Positions 26,229 through 34,955 of a stretch of DNA of 64,000 nucleotides are shown in pieces. Position numbers and translations under genes: made by a program. Numbering within the stretch: the stretch's first letter is position 1; the number at the start of each line of letters is the position of its first letter. The DNA is from Nocardia nova SH22a (GTDB lineage: Bacteria; Actinomycetota; Actinomycetes; Mycobacteriales; Mycobacteriaceae): positions 2,976,001 to 3,040,000 of the forward strand of contig NZ_CP006850.1 of NCBI RefSeq assembly GCF_000523235.1, read 5' to 3'. A model generated the notes under the pieces. The model ran no database searches and was not told the DNA's origin. It saw only the letters and a program-made list of their open reading frames with translations.

Positions 26229-27149
26229 ATGGGAACGCTCAGCCGGTTACACATGATCCGACAGATCGACGCGTTCAGCCTGCGGTTGTTCGTCTCGGCG
26301 ATCGAGGAGCGCCAGATCGGCCTGGCGGCCGAGCGTGAGCACATCGCACCGTCGACCGCGACGAAACGGATTCAGGCGCTGGAGGATCTGGTCGGCGCGA
26401 GCCTGCTCGAACGCAGCCGCGACGGTGTCGTCGCGACCGCCGCGGGCCGGGTGCTCGAACGGCGTGCCAGATCGATTCTCGCCGAGTTGGACGAGCTGGT
26501 CACCGAGTTGTCGGAGATCAGCGAGCAGGTCGAGGGACAGCTCGTGGTCGCCGCCGCTCACTCGGTGATCATCGATCTGCTGGCGCCCGTCGTCAGCGCC
26601 TTCGTCGCGGAGCGGCCGCTCGTGGACCTGTCACTGCGCGAGATGGACAACACCGAGGTGATCCGGGTGATCTCGGCGGGCGAATGCGATGTCGGGGTTT
26701 TCGCGCGGGTGGGAACCTCGGGTTCGCCGGACCACGGCGTCCGGGTGCTGGTGAGCGAACCCCTGGTAGCGGTCCTGCCGGTCGGGCATCCGCTGGCCGG
26801 CCAGCCGTCGTTGAATTACCAGGATCTGGCCCGCCACGAACTGATCGCGACGGCGACGATGGCGACGGCGTTCGGGGACGCGGCACAGCGACTCGGCCGC
26901 CGCGCGTCACTGCGGCATGTGGTGCGCACCGGCGAGGTCGCGCTGGGCATGGTCCGTGCGGGATTGGGCATCACCGTTGTGCCGCAACGGATGATCACGC
27001 ACGCCGCCGATGCCGAGATGGTCGTGCGTCCGCTGGACGAGCCGTGGGCGGTGCGGCAGATCAACGTCGTGACCCGTGGTCCGCGAGCGACCAGCCGCAC
27101 CGCCCAGGCATTCGTCGACAAACTGGTCGAGCAGACGTCACACCTGTGA
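26229..27149 (+). CDS. LysR-family transcriptional regulator
   Basis: 306 residues. N-terminal helix-turn-helix about residues 15-75 (SLRLFVSAIEERQIGLAAEREHIAPSTATKRIQALEDLVGASLLER) and a periplasmic-binding-like effector domain (about 95-300) with VGVFARVG and GLGITVVPQRM. Start: ATG at 26229 with GAGGCAG upstream. It converges with the MmgE/PrpD gene (26-bp gap), so it does not have the usual divergent partner; its target may be the ALDH-lactonase-MmgE operon or the upstream hydrolase. Confidence 0.9.
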   Translation: MGTLSRLHMIRQIDAFSLRLFVSAIEERQIGLAAEREHIAPSTATKRIQALEDLVGASLLERSRDGVVATAAGRVLERRARSILAELDELVTELSEISEQVEGQLVVAAAHSVIIDLLAPVVSAFVAERPLVDLSLREMDNTEVIRVISAGECDVGVFARVGTSGSPDHGVRVLVSEPLVAVLPVGHPLAGQPSLNYQDLARHELIATATMATAFGDAAQRLGRRASLRHVVRTGEVALGMVRAGLGITVVPQRMITHAADAEMVVRPLDEPWAVRQINVVTRGPRATSRTAQAFVDKLVEQTSHL

Positions 27150-27175
27150 CGTCCGATCGGACTGCGGCGTGTGAA

Positions 27176-28615
27176 TCAGTCGGCTCGCGCAGCGGAGTTC
27201 GTCAGGGTTCGTGATTCGCGGTGCAGCGCATCGCCGAAGTGGGCCGGGCCGGCCGCATCGCTCCAGATGACCGCCGCCAGCCGCTGCGCTACGCCGTCCA
27301 GTCCGTGTCGTGCCAGACCGTCGGCCTTGGCGCGAATGCTCTCGATGGTCATCGGGTTCTCCGCGGTCCCGACGCTGTCGGCGACCTGTGCTTCGCGGAC
27401 CGTTCCGTCCGCGTAGGTCAGGCGCACAGCCGTCGCGAAATGCTCTGGGTAGTACGTCTTTTCCAGCTCCGGGTCGACCTCGAACCGGACGCGCCCGGCG
27501 ATGGTGCGGATCCGCGGATCGTCGAGATGTTCCTCGCTGTAGGCGTCGTAGCCGCTGGGCCCGTAGGCCAGCGTGGCGCCGACGACGTACGGGCAGCTGT
27601 ACTGGGCGGTCATCGACGATTCCGCCGGGGTCATGTGCTGCTCGGCGATGAGCGTCGGGCCGGTGACGAGAATGTCGGTCAGCTCGTCGGTCCCGGCCGT
27701 GAAGCCGTCGGTCGCGATTGCCAGCGCGTCGATGGTCGAGTGGAACAGACGGCAGCACGCATACGGCTTGAGGCTCAGCGCGTGAATCTGGCGTGTCCGC
27801 AACCGGGCATCGTCGAGAACCTCGCGGGGTGGGGCGCCGAAACTGGCGGCCACTCCGTAGGTGCCTTCGAGTGCCTGGCGCGGCGCTGTCACCGCGGCCA
27901 GATCGGCGAAGTCGGCCGCCCGGATCCCGTTGTGCGCGCCGAGACCGGCGTGTACGCGTTTGATCTCGCCACCGGTCGGCTCGACCGAGAACTGCATCGA
28001 TCCGCTCGGCTGCGACAGTGCCAGACCCCACGCCTTCGCGACCAGGTCGGCGTCGAGCGCGATATCGCCGCGTGCGGCACGCAGCGCCAGAGCGGTGACC
28101 GCTCCGCCGAACCCGCCGAACAGCGAGGTGGGGTGAAATCCGCGATGCACAGCGGCCATCCCACCGGCAGCCTCGCCCACGAGGGCCATCGCCTCGTACC
28201 CGGCGATGATCGCGGCGACGAATCGGTCGCGGGTCGGCGGCGGGCCGGGCTCGGCCGCGACGGCGAGGGCGACCGGGATGATCACCGCTCCCGGATGCGA
28301 CGCCGTCGAATTGTGCGTGTCGTCCAGCTCGAAACTGTGCGCCGCGGTGCCGTGCACCAGCGCCGCGATGGACGGGTCGGTGGTCCACTCGCGGCCGAGT
28401 ACCGCACTCGTGCCGCTCCCGGCGAACCGCCGCGTCCAGTCGGCGATCTCCGTGGCCGCCGGTCGGGTCATGCCCCACAGTGAGACGATGAAGTTGTCCA
28501 GCAGCAGTCGGCGGACGATCTCCGTATCGTGTTGCGTCGGTTGGGCTTCGGTGACGGTCGCGATGTGGGCGGCGAGACGGTCGGTCAAGCCGCCGGGCGG
28601 GGAGATCGGGCTCAT
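27176..28615 (-). CDS. MmgE/PrpD family protein
   Basis: 479 residues. MmgE/PrpD family (2-methylcitrate dehydratase, cis-aconitate decarboxylase and relatives). Diagnostic stretches are HGTAAHSFELDDTHNSTASHPGAVIIPVALA near residues 90-125, HPTSLFGGFGGAVTALAL, and KPYACCRLFHSTIDALA at about 285. Start: ATG at 28615, overlapping the preceding metallo-hydrolase stop by 4 bp. A methylcitrate cycle is not implied, since no methylcitrate synthase or lyase is present nearby; a dehydratase or decarboxylase of another hydroxy acid is plausible. Confidence 0.88.
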   Translation of the reverse strand: MSPISPPGGLTDRLAAHIATVTEAQPTQHDTEIVRRLLLDNFIVSLWGMTRPAATEIADWTRRFAGSGTSAVLGREWTTDPSIAALVHGTAAHSFELDDTHNSTASHPGAVIIPVALAVAAEPGPPPTRDRFVAAIIAGYEAMALVGEAAGGMAAVHRGFHPTSLFGGFGGAVTALALRAARGDIALDADLVAKAWGLALSQPSGSMQFSVEPTGGEIKRVHAGLGAHNGIRAADFADLAAVTAPRQALEGTYGVAASFGAPPREVLDDARLRTRQIHALSLKPYACCRLFHSTIDALAIATDGFTAGTDELTDILVTGPTLIAEQHMTPAESSMTAQYSCPYVVGATLAYGPSGYDAYSEEHLDDPRIRTIAGRVRFEVDPELEKTYYPEHFATAVRLTYADGTVREAQVADSVGTAENPMTIESIRAKADGLARHGLDGVAQRLAAVIWSDAAGPAHFGDALHRESRTLTNSAARAD

Positions 28616-29379
28616 GCGTGCACCGTGGCGCCGAGTTCGGCCCAGTCCTCGGGGTCGTGCAGGACCCAGATCTTCGCCTGCTGCGCCGCCGCGAGCTGCT
28701 TGATCCGCTGGATGGATTCGATCGCCTGATGGCCGTTGTAGTCGACCGGGCACGGGCATTCGTACCGCACACCCGACCGCAGGTGCACGGTGTCGCCGGT
28801 GATCAGGAATTTCTGGGACGGCAACGAGACCAGGAGGCTGATCTCACCCGGCGTATGCCCAGGCGTCTGGTACAGCACGAGGCTGCCGTCACCGAACAGG
28901 TCGAGATCCTCCCGCAGCGGATTCCACGAGAAATCGCGAACCGCCTCGAAATCGGCGGCGCGATAGAAGCCGCGGAACGGCGGGTCCGGCCAGAACGCAT
29001 AGCGAATGTCGACTTCGGACATGTAGAACTCGGCGTCCGGGAACAGGTACATGCCGCCGGTGTGGTCGAAGTGCGAATGCGAGATCACCACATGGGTCAC
29101 GTCCGACAGCTGGTAACCCGCCCGGGTGATCTGATTCGCCAGAGTGTTCTCCGGCGGGCAGTCCAGTGCGAACACATCGACGAGACCACCGTAGACAGCG
29201 CGCGGATCGTTCCATGCCTCCGGGACGAGTCCGGTGTCGAACAGCACCAGGCCACGTTCGTGCTCGATGAGGAAGGTCGGGATCGGCACCGTCAAGGGGC
29301 CGTGTGTTCCCATCGTGACGTATCCGCTGTCGAGCGTGATGGATGCTCCGGCCAGTGGGATGAGACGTCGGGCGGTCAT
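28612..29379 (-). CDS. N-acyl-homoserine-lactonase-like metallo-hydrolase
   Basis: 255 residues. The metal motif is SHSHFDHTGG (His101, His103, Asp105, His106), with His in TPGHTPGEIS and Asp in ITGDTVHL. The arrangement and length match the AiiA/AttM-like lactonase group of the metallo-beta-lactamase fold. A short ring lactone is more likely than a signal lactone given the neighbours: ALDH upstream (53 bp) and MmgE/PrpD downstream (4-bp overlap). Start: ATG at 29379. Inference: opens a lactone whose acid is then processed by the operon. Confidence 0.85.
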   Translation of the reverse strand: MTARRLIPLAGASITLDSGYVTMGTHGPLTVPIPTFLIEHERGLVLFDTGLVPEAWNDPRAVYGGLVDVFALDCPPENTLANQITRAGYQLSDVTHVVISHSHFDHTGGMYLFPDAEFYMSEVDIRYAFWPDPPFRGFYRAADFEAVRDFSWNPLREDLDLFGDGSLVLYQTPGHTPGEISLLVSLPSQKFLITGDTVHLRSGVRYECPCPVDYNGHQAIESIQRIKQLAAAQQAKIWVLHDPEDWAELGATVHA

Positions 29380-29432
29380 CGTTGTCCTTCGTTCGGTTCT
29401 GTTGCGGGGGAGGGGTTTCGCGGGCCGATGGC

Positions 29433-30896
29433 TCAGCCGAGGCCGTCGGCGAAAGCGGCGGGCAAGCCGAAGGAAGTGAGCTCGACGAAGGCGTCGAAGC
29501 CCTCGAGGCCCGCCTCGCGGCCGACGCCGCTGAGTTTGAAACCACCGAGTGCGGCATGGAAACCTGTTCCCGCGCCGTTGATTTCGACGCTGCCGGTCTG
29601 TAGCCGGGTCGCGACGGCGTAGGCGTGTTCAGGGTCGGCGCTGTACACGGCGCCGGACAGCCCGTAGTGGGAGTCGTTGGCCACCGCGATCGCTTCGTCT
29701 TCACCGTCCACCGCGATGACGCCGACGACCGGACCGAAGATCTCCTCTTGCGCGATGGTCATATCGTTCGTGACCTCGGCGAACAACGTCGGTTCGACGA
29801 ACATGCCCCGGCCGAATGCCGCCGGTCGGCCACCGCCGATCACCACCCGCGCGCCCTCGGCGCGCCCCTTGGCCAGGTAGCCCTCGACTCGATCCCGCTG
29901 GCGCGGGCTGACGAGCGGACCGATATCGGTGGCCTTGTCGGCGGGATCGCCGATGGTGAATCCGGAGATCATCTCCGCCAGCGCGCCGACCACCTCGTCG
30001 TACCGTTCACGCGACACCACGATCCTGGTCTTGTTGGTGCAGGCCTGGCCGTTGTAGCGGAACGACAACGAACGCAGCGACGTCACCACCGCATCGAGGT
30101 CCGCGTCGTCGAGAACGATCGCCGCCGACTTGCCGCCGAGCTCCAGTGTGTAGCGTCGAATATCGTTGCCGCACAATGTGGCGATGCGCCGGCCCGCCGC
30201 GGTCGATCCGGTGAACGAGACCTTGTCGACGCCGGGATGGGTGACCAGATACTCGCTCTCGGCGCGATCGGCGACGACGAAGTTCAAGACGCCGGGCGGA
30301 ATGCCCGCGGCGTCGGCCGCTGCAGCGAGATAGTGGACGCTCAGCGGCGCCTCCGGTGACGGCTTGAGCACGATGCTGCAGCCCGCGAGCAACGCCGGGG
30401 CCAACTTCAGCATCGCGACCGAAACCGGCGCGTTCCAGGGCACGACGGCCGCGACGACGCCGATCGGCCGCCGCACGACCAGGGCGTTGCCCAGCGCCGA
30501 CCGCCGCAACGATTCCCACGGATACTGCTCGGCGAATTCCAGATTGGTGTCGAGCAATGCGATGGCCGCCCCGCTCTGGGACGTGCGGGTTTGCGAGATC
30601 GGACAGCCCATCTCGGCGGTGACCAGCTCGGCCAGCTCGGTCGCGTGGGCCGCCAGATGATCCCGGAAAGAGCGCACGACGCCCGCCCGCTCGGCCAGCG
30701 ACATACGCCGCCACGGGCCGTGATCGAAGGCGCGGCGGGCAGCGGCGACGGCATTGTCGACATCGGCTTTCGAACCGGCGGCTACTCGCGCGATGGGTTC
30801 CTCGGTGAACGGAGACCGCACCTCGAAGGTGGCGTCGGATGCCGCATCGGTCCATCGTCCGTCGATATAGAACCGCGAAGAGTTGTCGTGCCACAC
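29433..30896 (-). CDS. Aldehyde dehydrogenase (NAD-dependent)
   Basis: 487 residues. Active-site residues are Asn155 (VPWNAP), Glu252 (LELGG) and Cys286 (YNGQACTNKT). Glycine motif FTGSTAAG at about 229. Oxidises an aldehyde to the acid. Start: GTG at 30896 with AGGA 9 bases upstream, giving MWHDNSSRFYIDG, a standard ALDH N-terminus. First gene of the ALDH-lactonase-MmgE operon. It is one of three ALDHs in the window, all of different subtypes. Confidence 0.92.
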   Translation of the reverse strand: MWHDNSSRFYIDGRWTDAASDATFEVRSPFTEEPIARVAAGSKADVDNAVAAARRAFDHGPWRRMSLAERAGVVRSFRDHLAAHATELAELVTAEMGCPISQTRTSQSGAAIALLDTNLEFAEQYPWESLRRSALGNALVVRRPIGVVAAVVPWNAPVSVAMLKLAPALLAGCSIVLKPSPEAPLSVHYLAAAADAAGIPPGVLNFVVADRAESEYLVTHPGVDKVSFTGSTAAGRRIATLCGNDIRRYTLELGGKSAAIVLDDADLDAVVTSLRSLSFRYNGQACTNKTRIVVSRERYDEVVGALAEMISGFTIGDPADKATDIGPLVSPRQRDRVEGYLAKGRAEGARVVIGGGRPAAFGRGMFVEPTLFAEVTNDMTIAQEEIFGPVVGVIAVDGEDEAIAVANDSHYGLSGAVYSADPEHAYAVATRLQTGSVEINGAGTGFHAALGGFKLSGVGREAGLEGFDAFVELTSFGLPAAFADGLG

Positions 30897-31280
30897 TGCA
30901 CAGGATCCTTGTCGTCATGATGATGTGAATTGATATGCGCCACAACACATTTGAATATCGCTGTGACGCTTGTCGCACATTCAATCTCCACCGTGGCGGG
31001 CCCGGAGTCAATTGATGATCCGCCAACCCAGAATTCGCGGTTCGTGAATCCCGGGCGGCTGCGGCGCGGAGGACGTGCCCCGAGGCGGTGAGGCAATGCC
31101 CGAAGGGCCGCGGCGAGCGGCGGCCGGAAGCTGCGGTAAGCGGATGCCGCGCTTCGGCTGCTGGATAGTGATCCGGGCCCGAGGTGAATACCGTTGAATC
31201 CACAGCGCGCGGCCCCGTCCGGAGCGGTCGAATCACTTGTGTGGGTAAGGCTTTCGGATGCCGATGGGAATGGCGTCGGC
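30897..31280. other. 384-bp gene-free region
   Basis: Promoter side of the ALDH operon. No supported ORF. The block 30917-30990 is AT-richer than its surroundings (contains TTGATATGCG and TTTGAATATCG) and is the likely regulatory stretch; no convincing repeat was found. Confidence 0.4.
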
Positions 31281-31838
31281 TCAGTACTCGGCTTTCAGTT
31301 CGGTGATCAGCCGGAAGATCGGATCCTTCCCGTCGCCCCGGCTCAACTGTGCCCAGTCCGGTTTGACCGGCGGGTATTTGTCGGTGAACAGCCGGGTGGA
31401 TTCGAATACGCAGGTCCTGCGGGCGATTCGCCATTGGCCGTCACGTTTTTCGACGCGATCGACATACCGGCCGTACATCGAGATCTGGACCGGGTCGGGT
31501 CCCGGGCTCGCGCCGAAGGCCTCGCGCAGGGAGGCGTCGAGGGTATGCGCGGTCATGAAGTACGTCTCGCAGGCGGCGGCCTGTGGCGAGGCGAAATCGA
31601 TCAGGGTCTGCCCCAGGAAGTGCATGACCTGCAGCGCGCTGCCGGTTCGCTGTTCGACATAGGCCAGGAGGCCGTCCACGCCGCCTTTGTAGTCGCCGTG
31701 GTCGTCGTCGGCGTCGGGGTGGTAGACCTCGCGGAGAAGGTCCATGTCGAGCCGGTCGACGGCGCGGGCGTATCGCGCCTGTAGCGCCTGGATCTCGAGC
31801 GTGTCGGCCAGGCGTTGCAGGGTTCGTTCGTCTGTCAT
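31281..31838 (-). CDS. SnoaL-like / NTF2-fold protein
   Basis: 185 residues of the SnoaL-like family: LEIQALQARYARAVDRLDMDLLREVYHPDADDD at the N-terminus and KRDGQWRIARRTCVFE in the sheet. It is a paralogue in type of the gene at 2775-3311 (shared HPD and WRIA-R patterns). Start: ATG at 31838 with CAGGAG upstream; the frame continues to 31892, but that extension would run over an operator. Divergent from the SDR pair at 32147. Reaction unknown (dehydratase, isomerase or ligand binding). Confidence 0.82.
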   Translation of the reverse strand: MTDERTLQRLADTLEIQALQARYARAVDRLDMDLLREVYHPDADDDHGDYKGGVDGLLAYVEQRTGSALQVMHFLGQTLIDFASPQAAACETYFMTAHTLDASLREAFGASPGPDPVQISMYGRYVDRVEKRDGQWRIARRTCVFESTRLFTDKYPPVKPDWAQLSRGDGKDPIFRLITELKAEY

Positions 31839-31879
31839 GTGCGGGGCTCCTGAAGTGCTGCTGCTCACACTATGCGATC

Positions 31880-31897
31880 TAACTAGCATCATAGTTA
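31880..31897. promoter_or_regulatory. Inverted-repeat operator, copy 1
   Basis: TAACTAGCATCATAGTTA: perfect TAACTA/TAGTTA arms, 6-bp centre. It matches the copy at 31963-31980 in 13 of 18 positions and lies in the divergent promoter region between SnoaL-like and SDR genes. Confidence 0.6.
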
Positions 31898-31962
31898 ACG
31901 CGCAAAGGTCTCGTAGCAGGAGTGATTGCCGAGATTTCGGTAGAACTCTTGTCCTGCTCCGA

Positions 31963-31980
31963 TAACTAGTGTACTAGTTC
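31963..31980. promoter_or_regulatory. Inverted-repeat operator, copy 2
   Basis: TAACTAGTGTACTAGTTC: the AACTAG/CTAGTT arms are perfect around TGTA. Centre-to-centre distance from copy 1 is 83 bp (about 8 helical turns), which would allow looping or cooperative binding. Binding factor unknown; a GntR/FCD-type protein is plausible. Confidence 0.6.
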
Positions 31981-32146
31981 CTGGTGTGGCTCCAGTCGCA
32001 TGTCCTCTCGACCCCGCAGCAGGAAGACGGTGTGCTGGCGAGCATCGCCGCGATCGACAGACAATTGGCCGGCCTGGCGCTCACCCACCCGCGATTGGCT
32101 GCCCTCGCGGGCGGGCTGATCACCGATTCGACGACCGGAGGAACGA

Positions 32147-32902
32147 ATGTTGTTGCAGGACAAGAGCGCCATCGTCACCGGTGGCGCGGCCGGAATCGGC
32201 AGGGCCATCTGTCTGCGCATGGCCGAAGAGGGCGCCAGGGTGATCATCGCCGATCGCGATGAAGACAACGGCCGCCGGGTCGAGGCGGAGATCCGTGCCG
32301 CCGGTGGGACGGCGAACTTCGTCGCCACCGACGTCTCCGATACGGCCGCGATCGATGCGATGGTCGCGAAGACGCTCGAAATCAACGGGCGCATAGATAT
32401 TTTGGTGAACAACGCCGGTGTGACGAGGCGAATCCCGATCCTCGATATCACCGAGGAGGACTGGGACCGGATCCAGAACATCAATACCCGCGGAACGTTC
32501 TTCTGCCTGCAGAAGGTCGCCCGGCATATGAAGGAGCAGAACTACGGGCGAGTCGTGAACATTTCCTCGGTGTCGGGCAAGGGAGTGAAGGGATCGTCCA
32601 ACGCCTCCTATGCCGCATCGAAGGCCGCCGTGATCGTGCTCGCGCGGATCGCGGCGAACGAACTGGGACGGTTCGGAATCAATGTGAACACGGTCGTGCC
32701 CGGAACGGTGAACACCGATCTGATCCACGCCCTCGACCAGCAGGTCCCCGGGCTCATCGATGATTTCAAAGAGCGGTCGTCCCGAGGGGAACTCGCCGAA
32801 CCGGTCGACATCGCCAATGCCGTGATCTTCCTCGGTAGTCCGCTGGCCGACAGCATCACCGGGCAGTCGATCAACGTCGACAACGGTGTGCTGTGGGACT
32901 GA
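32147..32902 (+). CDS. SDR family oxidoreductase (3-oxoacyl-ACP reductase-like)
   Basis: 251 residues, classical SDR. VTGGAAGIGRAICLRMAEEGARVIIADRDE (Asp after strand 2, NAD-type), NNAGVT, and NISSVSGKGVKGSSNASYAASKAA (Ser, Tyr-x3-Lys); C-terminus ITGQSINVDNG. Start: ATG at 32147 with GGAGG upstream. 15 bp before a second SDR, so the two are cotranscribed and may act on consecutive or alternative hydroxyl groups. Confidence 0.9.
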   Translation: MLLQDKSAIVTGGAAGIGRAICLRMAEEGARVIIADRDEDNGRRVEAEIRAAGGTANFVATDVSDTAAIDAMVAKTLEINGRIDILVNNAGVTRRIPILDITEEDWDRIQNINTRGTFFCLQKVARHMKEQNYGRVVNISSVSGKGVKGSSNASYAASKAAVIVLARIAANELGRFGINVNTVVPGTVNTDLIHALDQQVPGLIDDFKERSSRGELAEPVDIANAVIFLGSPLADSITGQSINVDNGVLWD

Positions 32903-32917
32903 CGAGGGAGGGTGTCA

Positions 32918-33661
32918 ATGGGTAAGGGCACGGCCATCGTCACCGGCGGTGCGGGCACTCTCGGCGAAGCCATCGCCGTCGGCCTGCGGGACTACGGCTG
33001 GGACGTGCGTATCGTCGATCGGCAACAGGTGCTTTCCGGGTGGACCGCGCCGGAGGGCATCCGGGCCGACGCGCTCGACGTCACCGACTTCGACGCCTGC
33101 CGCGCCTATTTCGCGGCACTCGACGAACTGTCGGTGCTCGTCAATTGCGCGGGAATCGCACGGCTCGGATTGGTGCGCGATATCGGCGAGCAGGACTGGC
33201 GAGATGTTCTCGACCTGAATCTCACCGCGGCGCTGCATCTCACGCAGTTGTCCACCGAACTGTTGATCAACAGCGGGCACGGGTCGATCGTGAACATCAC
33301 CTCGATCGCGGGACATCGGGCGAGCTTCGGCCGGGTGGCCTACGGGGTGTCGAAGGCGGGGCTGCTCCAGTTGACCAGGCAAACCGCGCTCGAGTACGCG
33401 CCCCTCGGCATTCGCTGCAATTCGGTGTCGCCCGGGCCGGTCGACAGCGCGCTCGTACAGAGATCGCTCTCGCAGGAGGACTACGCCGAATACCTGGAAG
33501 ACATCCCCGACAATCGCATGGCCGAACCGCACGAGGTCGCCAATGCCGTCGTCTTCCTCGCGTCGCGGGAGGCGACCTACATCAGCGGGCAGGACCTCGC
33601 CGTGGACGGGGGCTTTCTCGCCGGCGGCGCGGGGATCAAGAAAGCGCAGCGGTTGACCTGA
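32918..33661 (+). CDS. SDR family oxidoreductase
   Basis: 247 residues. VTGGAGTLGEAIAVGLRDYGWDVRIVDRQ, VNCAGIA, active site NITSIAGHRASFGRVAYGVSKAG (Ser, Tyr-x3-Lys), and AVDGGFLAGG near the end. Start: ATG at 32918 with GAGGGAGG 6 bases upstream; an in-frame GTG two codons earlier is the alternative. Second gene of the SDR pair behind the double operator at 31.9 kb. Confidence 0.88.
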   Translation: MGKGTAIVTGGAGTLGEAIAVGLRDYGWDVRIVDRQQVLSGWTAPEGIRADALDVTDFDACRAYFAALDELSVLVNCAGIARLGLVRDIGEQDWRDVLDLNLTAALHLTQLSTELLINSGHGSIVNITSIAGHRASFGRVAYGVSKAGLLQLTRQTALEYAPLGIRCNSVSPGPVDSALVQRSLSQEDYAEYLEDIPDNRMAEPHEVANAVVFLASREATYISGQDLAVDGGFLAGGAGIKKAQRLT

Positions 33662-33760
33662 ACGCTGCTGTGGGTCGTCGAACCATGGGTGTGGCGAACG
33701 CCGGTGCTTCGAACCGAGGCGGGGGGACCGGCGATGCGGTACGGGGACGAGGGTGATTCG

Positions 33761-33772
33761 TTTCCTAGGAAA
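33761..33772. promoter_or_regulatory. 12-bp perfect palindrome
   Basis: TTTCCTAGGAAA is a perfect palindrome 138 bp before the DLH-like hydrolase gene. It may be a repressor site; no second copy was found in the window. Confidence 0.4.
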
Positions 33773-33909
33773 TAACTGTCCCCTCCACAGAGTCGGCATA
33801 CCGCGCGAGACTCGATATGTACGGGCTCGCAGACCCGTCAGTGGTCATCGATCGGCTGCCGGGCTCGTCACGAAATCAGAGGAGTCATGACACCAGAGGA
33901 GTGAAGACC

Positions 33910-34848
33910 ATGGTCAACGGCAAGATCGAGCACGTCACCTTCCGCAATCGCGACATGTACTGGGACATCGCGGCGGATCTGCACTTCCCGCCGGACTTCG
34001 ACGAGTCCAAGACCTATCCGGCGATCGTCGCCGCCCACCCGATCGGCAGCTGCAAGGAGCAGACCTCGGGCAATATCTACGCGCCGCCGCTGGCCGAGGC
34101 GGGCCACGTCGTCATCGCATTCGACGCGAGTTTCCAGGGGGAAAGCGGCGGCACCCCGCGGTTCCTCGAAGATCCGACCCAGCGCGTCGAGGACTTCCGC
34201 CGGGTGGTGGACTATCTGGTCACGCTGCCGTATGTCGACGCGGACCGCATCGGTGTGCTCGGCATCTGCGGTGGTGGCGGCTACACCCTGGCCGCGTCCA
34301 AGACGGAGAAGCGGTTCAAGGCGGTCGTCTCGATCACCGGTGTGAACTTCGGCCGGATGCAGCGCGAGATGTCCGAGCAGAACGGCGGGCCGATCGCGGA
34401 GCTGCGGCGCATCGCCGAGCAGCGCACCGCCGAGGCCCGCGGCGCGGACAGCGTCGCGAACGACATCCTGCCCGGCTCGGCCGAAGCAGCCCAGCAGGTG
34501 GGCGACATCGACATCATCGAGGCGTACGACTACTACCGCACCGATCGCGGCCGGGCGAAGAACGGCTGCACGACCTTCGAGGTGGCCCACGGTTCCACCG
34601 CGCTGGGATGGGACGCGTTCCATCTGGCAGACGAACTGCTCGACCAGCCGCTGCTGATCGTGATCGGCGACAAGCAGGGCGCATTCGGCGCCTACCGGGA
34701 CGGTCACGAGATCTACAGGAAGGCCGCGTCCACCGACAAGCAGTTGCTCGAACTCCCGGACGTCTCCCACTACGACCTGTACGACCAGCCGAAGGGCGCC
34801 GGTGAGGCGCTGAAGAAGGTCGTCCCGTTCTTCACCGAGAAGCTCTGA
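33910..34848 (+). CDS. DLH/YcjY-like alpha/beta hydrolase with Cys nucleophile
   Basis: 312 residues. An alpha/beta hydrolase where the nucleophile elbow reads GICGGGG, placing Cys120 where Ser is usual; dienelactone hydrolase also uses Cys. The likely acid is in VIGDKQGAF and the His in VSHYDLYD near the C-terminus. The N-terminus includes AAHPIGSCKEQTSG. Start: ATG at 33910 with GAGGAG upstream. A close paralogue follows at 34956 with the same landmarks. It is upstream of ADH and ALDH genes; an ester or lactone substrate is plausible. Confidence 0.82.
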   Translation: MVNGKIEHVTFRNRDMYWDIAADLHFPPDFDESKTYPAIVAAHPIGSCKEQTSGNIYAPPLAEAGHVVIAFDASFQGESGGTPRFLEDPTQRVEDFRRVVDYLVTLPYVDADRIGVLGICGGGGYTLAASKTEKRFKAVVSITGVNFGRMQREMSEQNGGPIAELRRIAEQRTAEARGADSVANDILPGSAEAAQQVGDIDIIEAYDYYRTDRGRAKNGCTTFEVAHGSTALGWDAFHLADELLDQPLLIVIGDKQGAFGAYRDGHEIYRKAASTDKQLLELPDVSHYDLYDQPKGAGEALKKVVPFFTEKL

Positions 34849-34855
34849 TCGTTCC

Positions 34856-34879
34856 GCCTGGGAAGGATCGTTCCCAGGC
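34856..34879 (+). terminator. Hairpin terminator between hydrolase paralogues
   Basis: Perfect 9-bp arms GCCTGGGAA/TTCCCAGGC with a 6-nt loop, followed by AACTTTCC, 7 bases after the stop codon of the first hydrolase. Confidence 0.7.
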
Positions 34880-34955
34880 AACTTTCCGGCCTGCCCACGC
34901 CGCCGCGACGCTCATAGATTGCTTGGTAGTAGCCACAGCGCAGGAGAGGAAGAAC

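Noticed and set aside
27176..28615. Reading MmgE/PrpD as evidence for the methylcitrate cycle
   Set aside because: No citrate synthase or methylisocitrate lyase gene is adjacent, and the family is functionally broad.
31984..32262. Short plus-strand frame before the SDR pair
   Set aside because: It overlaps the 32147 SDR in another frame; low complexity, no ribosome site. The region is better explained as a promoter.
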